From Ardenticatenaceae bacterium (GTDB lineage Bacteria > Chloroflexota > Anaerolineae > Promineifilales > Promineifilaceae), in contig JACKBN010000005.1 of NCBI GenBank assembly GCA_020634565.1, positions 298,180 to 362,179 on the forward strand: DNA of 64,000 nt. Direction: 5' to 3'. Below are positions 11,381 to 19,521 of this stretch, in pieces; position 1 is the stretch's first letter, and every line of letters begins with the position of its first letter. Position numbers and translations under genes: made by a program. The notes beneath the pieces are model-generated. The model worked only from the letters and a program-made list of their open reading frames with translations, was not told the origin of the DNA and searched no databases.

Positions 11381-12886
11381 ATGACAGCCATCAGCTCACC
11401 ACAAGCTAAAACTGCGGAAAAGAAAAAACCATTTAAGAAGACCAAGCTCAAGGAAGTTACCGGTTACGATCTCTTTTACCAGCTAATCTACATGTCTGCG
11501 ATTGCCGCGGCCGGTATTGAGCGGCGTAAAATCTTCCAACTTGCCTCAGAACTACCCCGGAAAACGGCCGCTTACTTCCGCCGCATTCATCTGTTATCCC
11601 AGCGACTCGGGTATGACTACTCCGAATCTTGCAAGATTGTAGGGGAAAAAGTTGGCTCCGAAGTAATGAAAAGCTTGCTGCTGCGGATGGCCGACGCGCT
11701 GCGCGCTGGACAGCCCGAAGCGAGCTTTTTGGAAGAAGAGGCTGAAATCCAGACCCGCGCCTATGAAAAAGAGTATGAGCGCGACCTTGAATCCCTAAAA
11801 AAGTGGACCGATGGGTATGCTTCGCTGATCATTGCTTCTGCGCTCATCATCATCGTGAACCTCATTTCCGTGCTCATTTACCCCATCGAATCAACGATGG
11901 TGGGCACCCTCGTGCTGGTGGGCGTGTTGACAGCCGCTGGTGGAGCCTGGATTCTTTCTAGAGCCGCCCCAGCTGAAAAGCGCGCTCTTTTTGCCGAAGG
12001 CAAAGACGGCCCCAAAATGCAGCAACTGGCTCGAAATCTGACCACCTTTGGCGTTGCGGCGGCGGTGGGCATCTGCGTGCCGTTGGGATTACTGGTATTG
12101 GATTTGGGCTATGCCTTGATTTTAGCCGGACTGGTGATGCTACCAGCAGGCATTACCAGCATGATGGCCGGACGCGAAGCCGCCCGAAAAGATATGGAAA
12201 TCGGCTCCTTTCTGCGTTCATTAGGCACATATGCCACTTCAACAGGTACCACCATTGGCGAATCACTGGATCGTTTGGATTTAAGTTCATTTCCTACCAT
12301 CAAGCCTGATTTGATGCGTTTGCGGGCCCGGATGCGCGCTTCCATTGATCCCAAATTGTGCTGGGAAAAATTCTCAACCGAAACCGGCAGCCGTTTGATT
12401 GCCGAGACTACCGTTATTTTTAATGATGCCATTGGTTTGGGCGGTTCAGCCGACACAGTGGGGCTTTTTGCCGCCCAATATGCGGCACTCACCAACACGT
12501 TGCGGGCCAAACGATTGGTTGTTTCATCCACATTTACTTCGCTCACCATTGTTATGCACGGCGTATTGGCGATTTTGATGATCGTGATCCTGGAAGTTAT
12601 TCGCAACTTTTCCATGATCATTGATGAATCTATGGCGGCAGCCTCCGAGGCATTAGAATCAACCACCATGCCTCTACCCAGCTTCGGCTCGCCGGACATT
12701 GGCTTTTTAGAGCCTGTTTCTATTGGCATGGTTATTGCGCTGGCCCTTATCAATGCCTACGCTGTCGCTGTTACCGATGGGGAGCACCTGATCAAGGCAA
12801 CCCTCTATTTGTCGGTTTTGTTGATTGTTTCAGGCGTCGCCCTGGTTTTTGTACCGCCAGCAGTCGCTGGCATGGTAGCCGTCTAA
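11381..12886 (+). CDS. arlJ: Archaellum platform membrane protein ArlJ
   Basis: Polytopic inner membrane platform on which ArlI acts. The N-terminal cytoplasmic part (residues 1-150) contains the T2SF-type helical bundle (YDLFYQLIYMSAIAAAGIERRKIFQLASEL), followed by a hydrophobic pair (about 150-195), another pair (about 225-265), a second T2SF-like cytoplasmic loop (SFLRSLGTYATSTGTTIGES, about 282-380) and about four C-terminal membrane helices (380-500). The 501-aa length and two T2SF-like repeats fit archaeal ArlJ/FlaJ rather than PilC (about 400 aa). The start has GAGG about 9 bases upstream. It follows arlI by 24 bases. Confidence 0.92.
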   Translation: MTAISSPQAKTAEKKKPFKKTKLKEVTGYDLFYQLIYMSAIAAAGIERRKIFQLASELPRKTAAYFRRIHLLSQRLGYDYSESCKIVGEKVGSEVMKSLLLRMADALRAGQPEASFLEEEAEIQTRAYEKEYERDLESLKKWTDGYASLIIASALIIIVNLISVLIYPIESTMVGTLVLVGVLTAAGGAWILSRAAPAEKRALFAEGKDGPKMQQLARNLTTFGVAAAVGICVPLGLLVLDLGYALILAGLVMLPAGITSMMAGREAARKDMEIGSFLRSLGTYATSTGTTIGESLDRLDLSSFPTIKPDLMRLRARMRASIDPKLCWEKFSTETGSRLIAETTVIFNDAIGLGGSADTVGLFAAQYAALTNTLRAKRLVVSSTFTSLTIVMHGVLAILMIVILEVIRNFSMIIDESMAAASEALESTTMPLPSFGSPDIGFLEPVSIGMVIALALINAYAVAVTDGEHLIKATLYLSVLLIVSGVALVFVPPAVAGMVAV

Positions 12887-12895
12887 GGTGCATTC

Positions 12896-13510
12896 ATGAC
12901 TGATAGTTCTTTTACCGACCTTCTCATTAATCAGCCCGTGCTTGTTTGGAGTTTAGCGGGTGGCATTTCCATTTTGGTGATTGCCGGCTTTTTGGCGCTT
13001 TTTCTCTCCGTGCGAAAAAAGGCACAGCAGAAAAAGTCAGTGCAAAATGTGAAGCAATCTCGCCAGCAGAATGATGCCAATGAGATGAGTAAGGTTTTAG
13101 CTGAAATCGGGAAGGTAGCGGAAGAAAAAGCGCCCGTTACAGCCAAAGGAAAGGGCCAACAAACGATTGCTCCGCCCCTAACCACGGCCAACGACGCACT
13201 ATCCCCAGAAACGGCCGTTTCCGGTTCCTTTCTGCCAATAGATGCCAATGAGGCTGCGGTCGTCGAAAATGCCGTGCTGGATATTGATCCTATCGAAGGA
13301 GAAGCGCTCCCCGAGGAAAGTGAAAGCGAGCCGGTGGTAGAAGAGCAAAATGAGCTGGCAGCGCTTTTTCAGGCAGATGTTACCGTGGATCCCCACATCC
13401 AGGCCCTGCGAGACAATTTACCTGCCATTTCAATCGATGAGCTGCTGGCAAATGTGCGAGCCGTTTCACAGGAACTGCAAGAAAAAATTAATGCCGGGCA
13501 ACTGAATTAG
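12896..13510 (+). CDS. Unknown archaellum-cluster membrane protein
   Basis: Protein of 204 aa that I do not recognise. One hydrophobic helix (about residues 14-38, VLVWSLAGGISILVIAGFLA) is followed by a basic stretch and a long, mostly acidic, poorly ordered region (about 45-150) with many Glu, Ala and Val. The last 45 residues (IQALRDNLPAISIDELLANVRAVSQELQEKINAGQ) look helical, perhaps coiled coil. The Lys/Arg-rich stretch after the helix suggests that the tail is cytoplasmic. It lies 9 bases after arlJ and 6 before the peptidase, so it is almost certainly co-transcribed. Its place suggests a motor-associated role, but no function can be read from the sequence. Confidence 0.75.
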   Translation: MTDSSFTDLLINQPVLVWSLAGGISILVIAGFLALFLSVRKKAQQKKSVQNVKQSRQQNDANEMSKVLAEIGKVAEEKAPVTAKGKGQQTIAPPLTTANDALSPETAVSGSFLPIDANEAAVVENAVLDIDPIEGEALPEESESEPVVEEQNELAALFQADVTVDPHIQALRDNLPAISIDELLANVRAVSQELQEKINAGQLN

Positions 13511-13516
13511 GTTGAA

Positions 13517-14197
13517 ATGTTTTTGATTACTTTGCTTTTCGGATTAATTATGGGCTGGCTCATTTGCTGGCTAAGTGATCGGCTGCCTGTTTTGGCTACC
13601 AGCCAAATGCCCACGGTGAATACACCTAAGGGGACACTTCAGAATTTAGAGCAATTTAGCTTTCCCTGGTTGGCGCTAGGTGTGATGACCATTACGGCCG
13701 TTCTCTACACTTACCTCTGGCACTTACTGCAATTCAGCGAAAATTTCTACTTTCTAGCCGGGCTGTGCACGTTTCTGATTCTCATTGCGGTTATCGATCT
13801 CAAATACCAGCTCATCTTGAACGTACTGATCCTACCCGCCATTGCGCTCATGCTTCTGTACCAGTTTATCCCGCTCACACAAAGCAGCTGGTACGCTTTG
13901 TTAGGCGGCGTGGCTGTCTTCTTTTTGTTTTTAGTGGTGGGGATGTTAGCCAATGGTGGCTTAGGCGGCGGCGATATTAAGCTGGCGGCTTTTTTAGGCG
14001 TTACTTTCGGCCTGCCCTATGTGTTTTGGGCACTTTTGGCGGGCGCGTTGGTAGGTGGCGGTACGGCCGTTTTTCTGCTGCTGGCTCGAAAATGGCAGCC
14101 AAAAACGCACATGCCGTATGGCCCATTCCTCTGCCTTGGCGCCATTATTGCTTTGCTTGTAAACCCAATCCCCTGGCTACTTTCCCTTTTTACCTAA
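13517..14197 (+). CDS. Prepilin/prearchaellin peptidase (A24 family, short form)
   Basis: Membrane aspartyl protease that would remove the class III signal peptide of the archaellin. Six or seven hydrophobic helices span the 226 aa. The two catalytic aspartates are visible: D94 in LIAVIDLKYQ and D153 in GGLGGGDIKL. The N-terminus (FGLIMGWLICWLSDRLP) resembles the first helix of bacterial PilD, but the cytoplasmic loop with the CxxC zinc motifs and the methyltransferase part is missing, leaving a short Pro/Thr loop. It thus resembles a cut-down bacterial PilD more than archaeal ArlK. It is the last gene of the archaellum operon. A substrate other than ArlB cannot be excluded. Confidence 0.9.
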   Translation: MFLITLLFGLIMGWLICWLSDRLPVLATSQMPTVNTPKGTLQNLEQFSFPWLALGVMTITAVLYTYLWHLLQFSENFYFLAGLCTFLILIAVIDLKYQLILNVLILPAIALMLLYQFIPLTQSSWYALLGGVAVFFLFLVVGMLANGGLGGGDIKLAAFLGVTFGLPYVFWALLAGALVGGGTAVFLLLARKWQPKTHMPYGPFLCLGAIIALLVNPIPWLLSLFT

Positions 14198-14289
14198 CCA
14201 CTTTTCCTTAAAAATTCCCGAGCCTTATTCGCATCTAAAAACCAGCCTATTTGTCAGAAAAAATTGTAACACTGTGACTATGTAGCTAC

Positions 14290-14318
14290 TTGGCATTTAA
14301 ATAGGACCATGATAACAT
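14290..14318 (+). promoter_or_regulatory. Candidate sigma70-type promoter for pilN/pilO-like genes
   Basis: TTGGCA (14290-14295), 17-base spacer, TAACAT (14313-14318), about 80 bases before the PilN-like gene. Both hexamers are close to consensus and the spacing is optimal. It lies in the 202-base gap 14198-14399, which holds no gene and otherwise only AT-rich sequence. It implies that the PilN/PilO pair can be expressed separately from the archaellum operon. Confidence 0.6.
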
Positions 14319-14399
14319 TACATAATATCCACCGTAGTGCGTTAGCCATGTCATCAAACCCCGAATCATGCCAGCCAGCTACATCACTTGGAGGCAACG

Positions 14400-16472
14400 T
14401 TGTTCCTAGAAGATAGCGAGTTTGAAGATCTGGAAGAAGGAACTGAAGAAGTTGAAACATCTAGACGCAGTTTGGTTCTGTGGCTAATTGTTATTGGGCT
14501 GGCAGTTCTATTTATTCCCCTTTATCTTGTTTTCAGCACGTTGCGGTCTGATGTGGTGCGATTGGAAAGCGAGCTGGTGCCGCTGCAAGATAAAATTGCA
14601 GTTCAGGGCACCCCCCCACCTGAAATTCAACTGCTCATGGAACAGGCGGCTGCCGCCAACGGCGAGGTAGATGCCATTGCGGCTGTTTATCCTACCCTGG
14701 TCGCCAGCCATATTGATTGGCAACCCGCCATGCAAACAATGGGCGGCTACGATCCAACCCAAATGCTGCTCACCAACGTAACGCAAGACGGCCGTAAACT
14801 CACCATTGTCGGGAAAGCATTTGATCAAGCAGAAGTGGTCGCTTATGCCCGCCTGCTAGAAGAATCCGGCTTGTTTAACAGTGTAGAAATTCAATCCATC
14901 ACCCAAATTGAAGGGCCGCTGTTTACCCCCACACCCACCATCTCTGCCACCACAACAATTACCCAAACCGGGACACCAGAGGCAGATTCGGATTCTGCCA
15001 GCGGTGGCGGCGCCAGCGGATCAACCGGCGGCACCAGCGGAAGTTCCGGTGGCAGCACTACGGGAACCACCATCCCTGGCAGCACGGGCGGTGGCACGGG
15101 TGGCACACCCACCATCACCACGACTCCCGATCCGCGAGACGAATACGAACCGGACAACAACGATCCCAATCCAATCTTTCTCACGCAAATCCAGGACCAT
15201 AATTTTTATCCTGACAACGATGTGGATCTGGTTATTTTTCTGGGCAAGGCAAACCGCTATTATGAAATCACCACCCAAAGCCTCGCGCCGGGTGTGGACA
15301 CCGTGCTAGAAGTCACTGTCGGCGATACAACCATCATCAATGATGACGGGAAACCGGGCACCTTGGGTTCGTCCGTTTCTTTCCAGACAGGTGGCAGCGA
15401 CATGGATATCCGGGTTTTGATTCGGAACCGGGGACAATACGGCAGTGAAATGAGTTACCAGGTGGTTGTTAATGAAGTGGTGCCAACCAGCACAGGAACT
15501 CCACAAAGTACAGCTACACCTGTTCCTTCAGGCACACCTACCTTAACGCCAACACCAACCAATACGCCCACGCCAAGCAACACCCCAACACCGAGTAATA
15601 CCCCTACCAACACGCCAACAAACACACCGCGGCCCGGTGATCAGTATGAACCCAACAATTCAACGCCCAGTCTCATTGGCGTCGGTGGCGTGCAAACGCA
15701 CACCTTTGATCCGGCTAATGATGTGGACAGAGTGACGTTCCCGGTAAAAAACGGCCGTCATTATCAAATCTACAGCAGCAATTTAGCGCCTGGAGTGGAC
15801 ACGTTCTTAACCTTAAACATGAATGGCCAGCAGTGGCAAAACGACGATTACGCACCATTAGGTTCCGGCAATCTCGCCTCAGCCATCTGTTTCGCAGCGC
15901 CAATGGATGCCAATCCGGTAGCTACATTTACCAACATTGCCGGGCAGTACGGACCAGACAAAACCTATAATATTGAGGTTCGGGAAGTGCCTGAGCTTGA
16001 ATTTAGCGCCGATCAGCTTGATTTTGGGCCAGTTACAAGCGGTGGGGCCAATCCACCAAACCAAAACTTGACCCTCACCAGCACAGACGTGGTTACCTGG
16101 ACCACGAATATCGAGGACAGTTGGTTAAGCGTGAATCCCATTACCGATACCACGCCTTCTACAGCGGCCGTTTCTGTAAACATTGCCGGGCTGGCACCAG
16201 GTTTGTATGAAAGTGGCATCACCTTTGGCTGGGCCAATCTCTGTTCACGAACCGTTACGGTAACCCTGCAAGTAAATACATCTGCCGGGCTAAACCAGGA
16301 CATTGCTTCGTTGACAAATGGCCTCAATCAAGACGGCCGTTCCTCGGCGACTACCTCACATCCAACCAACCCATACGCCGCCTCAATGGCAAAACGGCCG
16401 TTCCTGCTGCAAAGTGAAGTCGCTTTTGTCATTGTCGTCGAACTTAAAGAGAGCTTACCCCCAACGCCATGA
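14400..16472 (+). CDS. PilN-like membrane protein with PPC- and BACON-like ectodomains
   Basis: Bitopic membrane protein of about 690 aa. A short acidic cytoplasmic tail (1-21), one membrane helix (about 22-48, SLVLWLIVIGLAVLFIPLYLV), a coiled coil, then a PilN-like ferredoxin-fold segment (GYDPTQMLLTNVTQDGRKLTI, then VVAYARLLEESGLFNSVEI, about 120-180). A Ser/Gly/Thr linker (about 195-245) leads to two PPC-like beta domains (each beginning DxYEPxN, about 245-360 and 415-530) joined by a Thr-Pro repeat linker, and a BACON-like domain (FSADQLDFGPV...WLSVNP, about 535-630). TTG 14400 is preferred because TTGGAGG lies just upstream; TTG 14388 is an alternative. It overlaps the PilO-like gene by ATGA. 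The extracellular beta domains are unusual for PilN and suggest binding to the cell surface. The roles are inferred. Confidence 0.8.
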   Translation: MFLEDSEFEDLEEGTEEVETSRRSLVLWLIVIGLAVLFIPLYLVFSTLRSDVVRLESELVPLQDKIAVQGTPPPEIQLLMEQAAAANGEVDAIAAVYPTLVASHIDWQPAMQTMGGYDPTQMLLTNVTQDGRKLTIVGKAFDQAEVVAYARLLEESGLFNSVEIQSITQIEGPLFTPTPTISATTTITQTGTPEADSDSASGGGASGSTGGTSGSSGGSTTGTTIPGSTGGGTGGTPTITTTPDPRDEYEPDNNDPNPIFLTQIQDHNFYPDNDVDLVIFLGKANRYYEITTQSLAPGVDTVLEVTVGDTTIINDDGKPGTLGSSVSFQTGGSDMDIRVLIRNRGQYGSEMSYQVVVNEVVPTSTGTPQSTATPVPSGTPTLTPTPTNTPTPSNTPTPSNTPTNTPTNTPRPGDQYEPNNSTPSLIGVGGVQTHTFDPANDVDRVTFPVKNGRHYQIYSSNLAPGVDTFLTLNMNGQQWQNDDYAPLGSGNLASAICFAAPMDANPVATFTNIAGQYGPDKTYNIEVREVPELEFSADQLDFGPVTSGGANPPNQNLTLTSTDVVTWTTNIEDSWLSVNPITDTTPSTAAVSVNIAGLAPGLYESGITFGWANLCSRTVTVTLQVNTSAGLNQDIASLTNGLNQDGRSSATTSHPTNPYAASMAKRPFLLQSEVAFVIVVELKESLPPTP

Positions 16473-17290
16473 ATGCCTTTACCGAACTTCTAGATAATCT
16501 TCGCGACAACCTTGTCACTGCGCTGGGCATCTTTTTAATCGTTGTCATCATTATTGGTTATCTCGCCTTTTCGTTGACCTCTATCTTGCCCCAATGGCGC
16601 TTGCGTACGGACCTGATTCCGCAGGTAGCCGCGGCTGAGGTACAAGTCACGCAAGCCGCCCAAGCGGGTAACAACAACATCGATACATTGCGCGCCCAAA
16701 TTGAAAGCGCGCCTACGCGCCTTGTAGAAACGGCCAGCAGCTTTTTAGTCCCCGACGCGCGTGAAGCCCAAATATTAGACAATATCTATCAATATGCGGA
16801 ACTAAACGATGTCGCGGTAGTTGGGCTGCAAATACAGTCAGCTCCCAGCACAGCTGAAGAGCCTCTTTATACCGTGCGCCAATTTAGAATCGAAGTCTCT
16901 GGCCCCGTGCCTCAACTGGTATCTTTCCTGTCAACAATTCAAGAAACTGAGCTGCCCGGATTTGTGCTCACCAACGTGCGCCTGAATCAGCAAGAACCAA
17001 CCGATTCCTTGACGATGGATGTGCTTTTGTATACCTCTTCTCTGGTTAACGCAGATTTAGCGCCCACCCTCTCCGCCAATCAAGGCACAGGAAGTGAAGC
17101 CGTGGCACTTGCCACCCCTGTACCAGACAGCACAGCCGATGAGTTGGGAAACGGCCGTTACGAAGTCCGCCGAGGAGATACCCTACTTTCCGTCTCTTTG
17201 CAACACAACGTAACGTTGTCAGCCCTTAAAGCCGCCAACCAGCTAAGCGACAACACCATTTTCCCCGGACAGGAATTGGTCATCCCATAA
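16469..17290 (+). CDS. PilO-like membrane protein with C-terminal LysM domain
   Basis: Protein of 273 aa with a membrane helix at about 15-38 (NLVTALGIFLIVVIIIGYLAF), a coiled coil (about 50-90), a PilO-like alpha/beta domain (about 100-190, with FRIEVSGPVPQLVSFLSTIQETELPGFVLTNVRL), a Ser/Thr/Ala linker, and a LysM peptidoglycan-binding domain at 229-273 (YEVRRGDTLLSVSLQHNVTLSALKAAN, then PGQELVIP). PilN and PilO normally form a heterodimer in type IV pili; here they are adjacent with a 4-bp ATGA overlap. LysM is not usual for PilO. No PilM, PilP or PilQ is nearby. In this setting the pair may anchor the archaellum motor to peptidoglycan, which is an inference. Confidence 0.83.
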   Translation: MNAFTELLDNLRDNLVTALGIFLIVVIIIGYLAFSLTSILPQWRLRTDLIPQVAAAEVQVTQAAQAGNNNIDTLRAQIESAPTRLVETASSFLVPDAREAQILDNIYQYAELNDVAVVGLQIQSAPSTAEEPLYTVRQFRIEVSGPVPQLVSFLSTIQETELPGFVLTNVRLNQQEPTDSLTMDVLLYTSSLVNADLAPTLSANQGTGSEAVALATPVPDSTADELGNGRYEVRRGDTLLSVSLQHNVTLSALKAANQLSDNTIFPGQELVIP

Positions 17291-17321
17291 CACTGCAATT
17301 AATGTGAACTAAATGAAAAGG

Positions 17322-18605
17322 CTATGGCAGCCAAATGAAAGATTCGCAGCCGTTTTCACAGCTAATAATGAACGGTGAATCTGAATTGGGAGTCTGCACA
17401 TAAATTTGGGCGTCACCGGCAATGTAGGCTAACTGCTGTCCGCTTGAAGACCATTGCAGCTGCCAGCCGTTGTCTGTTATGGGTGTAACGGCCGTTCCGT
17501 TCAAGGCCACCAGGGCAATTGAAACATTGTTAACGGCTGCATCCGCTGTGTACAGCAAACTTACCTGTTCACCAGCAACATCCCACTGCGGCACAACTGC
17601 TGTCAAAGCTGGCAAATTAGCAGATAATTCCACCGTTTCGGACCCATCTGGCCTGACCACCAACGCATGCCAGGTACTATCAGCAAAGTGCGCATAGGCG
17701 ATCCATTCACCGTCTGGCGACCATTGATGCAAGCTGTTTTGCCCCGCCCCTGTGGTCAACTGCTGCACGCCACTGCCATCAGCATTCATCACGTAAAGCT
17801 GAAGGTTCTTGTCTTCATCTGGTGAAACGTACGAAATTTGGCTGCCATTAGGCGACCAGGCGGGTTCTCGATACCAGGCAAACGAATCCACCCCATTGTT
17901 GGTGATATTTACGATGACGCTATCACCATCTCGGGCCACACGGCACAAATCTGTGGCTTGCGCACCGCAGGTGAAGAGCAATTCACTGCCGTCTGGTGAC
18001 CAGGCAACGCTACCGGGAATATCGCTCAGCTGCATATTGCTGGCTACGCTGATTCGGTTATTGCTGTCTGCCTGCACCACCACCAGATCGCCGTTGTCGA
18101 TAACGGCAAATTCGTCTCTATTGGGCGACCAGGTTAACCAACTGGGGGTGGCAACGGCCGTAATTTCTGTCAAACCACCGCCATCAGTCCGCGCTACAAA
18201 AAGACGGCCGTTGCTAATCAACGCCACTCTTGCGCCATTAAACGAAGCAGAAAGAAGCTTTTCCACATTCTCCAGTGCATAATATTGCGTCTGCGCGGAA
18301 TTGTCTGGTTGCACCAAAAACAACCCTGCCCCGATGCTATTAACGTAAGCCATCGCCCCACCAGGATCCACAGACGTGGTGGCAGAATCAGTCACCAATG
18401 GCTCAGCTGGTATTTCAGTTTCAGATATGGCTTCAGGAGTTGATTGAGCTGTTTCTATCGGGTCAGGCACTGATGTAGGTGTAGAATCTGGCAATTCCAA
18501 TACGGGGACCAATGTTGGCAAGGGGTCCTGTTCAAACGTTGTACAGGCAACCAATAACAACAATAGCATCCCCCCAAAGATGCTCCACACAACTTTTCTT
18601 TTCAT
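17322..18605 (-). CDS. TolB-like beta-propeller lipoprotein
   Basis: Secreted lipoprotein of 427 aa. The signal peptide ends with the lipobox LLVAC (Cys 21), followed by a Thr/Pro/Glu-rich linker. The rest is a WD40-like/TolB-type propeller with repeated (W)SPDGxxIxY/LxF strands, such as VAWSPDGSELLFTC, PAWSPNGSQISYVS and HQWSPDGEWIAYA. The start is ATG 18605, with GGAAGGAAAG just before it. It is transcribed toward the PilO-like gene, 31 bases away, so the two are convergent. Likely a surface binding or scaffold protein; the ligand is unknown. A similar propeller occurs at 31307-33628. Confidence 0.85.
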   Translation of the reverse strand: MKRKVVWSIFGGMLLLLLVACTTFEQDPLPTLVPVLELPDSTPTSVPDPIETAQSTPEAISETEIPAEPLVTDSATTSVDPGGAMAYVNSIGAGLFLVQPDNSAQTQYYALENVEKLLSASFNGARVALISNGRLFVARTDGGGLTEITAVATPSWLTWSPNRDEFAVIDNGDLVVVQADSNNRISVASNMQLSDIPGSVAWSPDGSELLFTCGAQATDLCRVARDGDSVIVNITNNGVDSFAWYREPAWSPNGSQISYVSPDEDKNLQLYVMNADGSGVQQLTTGAGQNSLHQWSPDGEWIAYAHFADSTWHALVVRPDGSETVELSANLPALTAVVPQWDVAGEQVSLLYTADAAVNNVSIALVALNGTAVTPITDNGWQLQWSSSGQQLAYIAGDAQIYVQTPNSDSPFIISCENGCESFIWLP

Positions 18606-18662
18606 CTTTCCTTCCAAATGAAGTTGCAACCAGAAAAAGTCTTCCCAATGGGCAACTAAAAA

Positions 18663-19310
18663 TTACGTTTGTTCATCTAAGCGGGCGGCAAGGGCCTTCA
18701 GTTTACCCCATTTCATCCGAATGACGTACATCATGGCTAAAGATTTAAGCCAATACTCGTCACAGTACGGATTTTCGGCAAGCTCTTCAAATACCGCCAG
18801 GGCTTTATCGTCGGTGCGATGTGCTTTGGCGTATTGTGAGGCTAACTGAATTAAATGAACATCACGCCGATCACGCAGTTGCCCGGTTTGCGGTATAGTG
18901 CGTTCTGGCAGCGTTGCACTGAGCCGGTTGATGACCTCTACCAGTTCTTCGCTGGTAAATGGTTTTACCAAAAAATCAAAGGCTCCTGCTTTTTTGGCCT
19001 TGCCCAACGTGACTTCATCCCTCTCACTGGAGATAATAACGCATGTCAGCGTAGGAAAATCTTGTTTTATTTTGGTCAGGGCTGAAACCCCATCCATTTT
19101 GGGCATATTAATGTCCATGATGAGCAAGTCAGGCTGATATTTTTTGACCAGCTGAATTGCCTCTTGTCCATTAGATGCCGTGGCCACAACTTGCGTATTC
19201 GGCACCAGATTTAGCATTAGTTGGGTACTGTGGCAAGTTGCCTTAACATCATCCGCAATAATAATGCGTAGTTGGCCAGTACGGGGTGGCTTCAACTCAA
19301 CTCCGGACAT
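18663..19310 (-). CDS. CheY-like response regulator with helical C-terminus
   Basis: Receiver domain (about residues 14-135) with RIIIADDVK, phosphoacceptor Asp in LLIMDINMPKMDG, VIISSE and Lys in FLVKPF. The last 75 residues are not a recognised DNA-binding domain: they look all-helical (VHLIQLASQYAKAHRTDDKALAVFEELAENPYC), perhaps a TPR-like or partner-binding bundle. GGAG lies before the ATG. The gene sits between the archaellum accessory genes and a kinase operon on the same strand, which makes it a candidate for signalling to the motor or the kinases. No CheA or CheF partner is seen in the window. Confidence 0.88.
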   Translation of the reverse strand: MSGVELKPPRTGQLRIIIADDVKATCHSTQLMLNLVPNTQVVATASNGQEAIQLVKKYQPDLLIMDINMPKMDGVSALTKIKQDFPTLTCVIISSERDEVTLGKAKKAGAFDFLVKPFTSEELVEVINRLSATLPERTIPQTGQLRDRRDVHLIQLASQYAKAHRTDDKALAVFEELAENPYCDEYWLKSLAMMYVIRMKWGKLKALAARLDEQT

Positions 19311-19442
19311 AATTTACTCCTTAAGACCAGACGCATATAGGTTCTAGGTAAAGTAAAATCTACCTGTATTTTAATTGATGGTAGAGGAGAACACTATCAG
19401 GATGGGTAGTTAACTTGTACTGTCAGTACCTCTGGACTGGCA

Positions 19443-19480
19443 CAAAAAACAGACCGGATAAACATACTTTATCCGGTCTG
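19443..19480 (-). terminator. Rho-independent terminator of kinase operon
   Basis: A perfect 13-bp stem, CAGACCGGATAAA / TTTATCCGGTCTG (19450-19480), with a 5-base loop is followed on the minus strand by TTTTTT. It lies 42 bases after the stop of the REC-kinase gene and ends the two-gene kinase operon. Confidence 0.92.
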
Positions 19481-19521
19481 AACATCTGTCTATTTAGAGG
19501 GCTTACAAACTGGTTAATGAA

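Noticed and set aside
6033..12886. Reading the cluster as a Tad/Flp pilus or type II secretion operon
   Set aside because: The archaellin N-terminus, the ArlH motifs and the 501-aa ArlJ match archaella; there is no TadZ, RcpA secretin, TadB/TadC pair or retraction ATPase.
15541..15632. Short tandem repeats as a CRISPR-like array or minisatellite
   Set aside because: They encode a Thr-Pro-rich linker in frame inside the PilN-like protein; there are no spacers.
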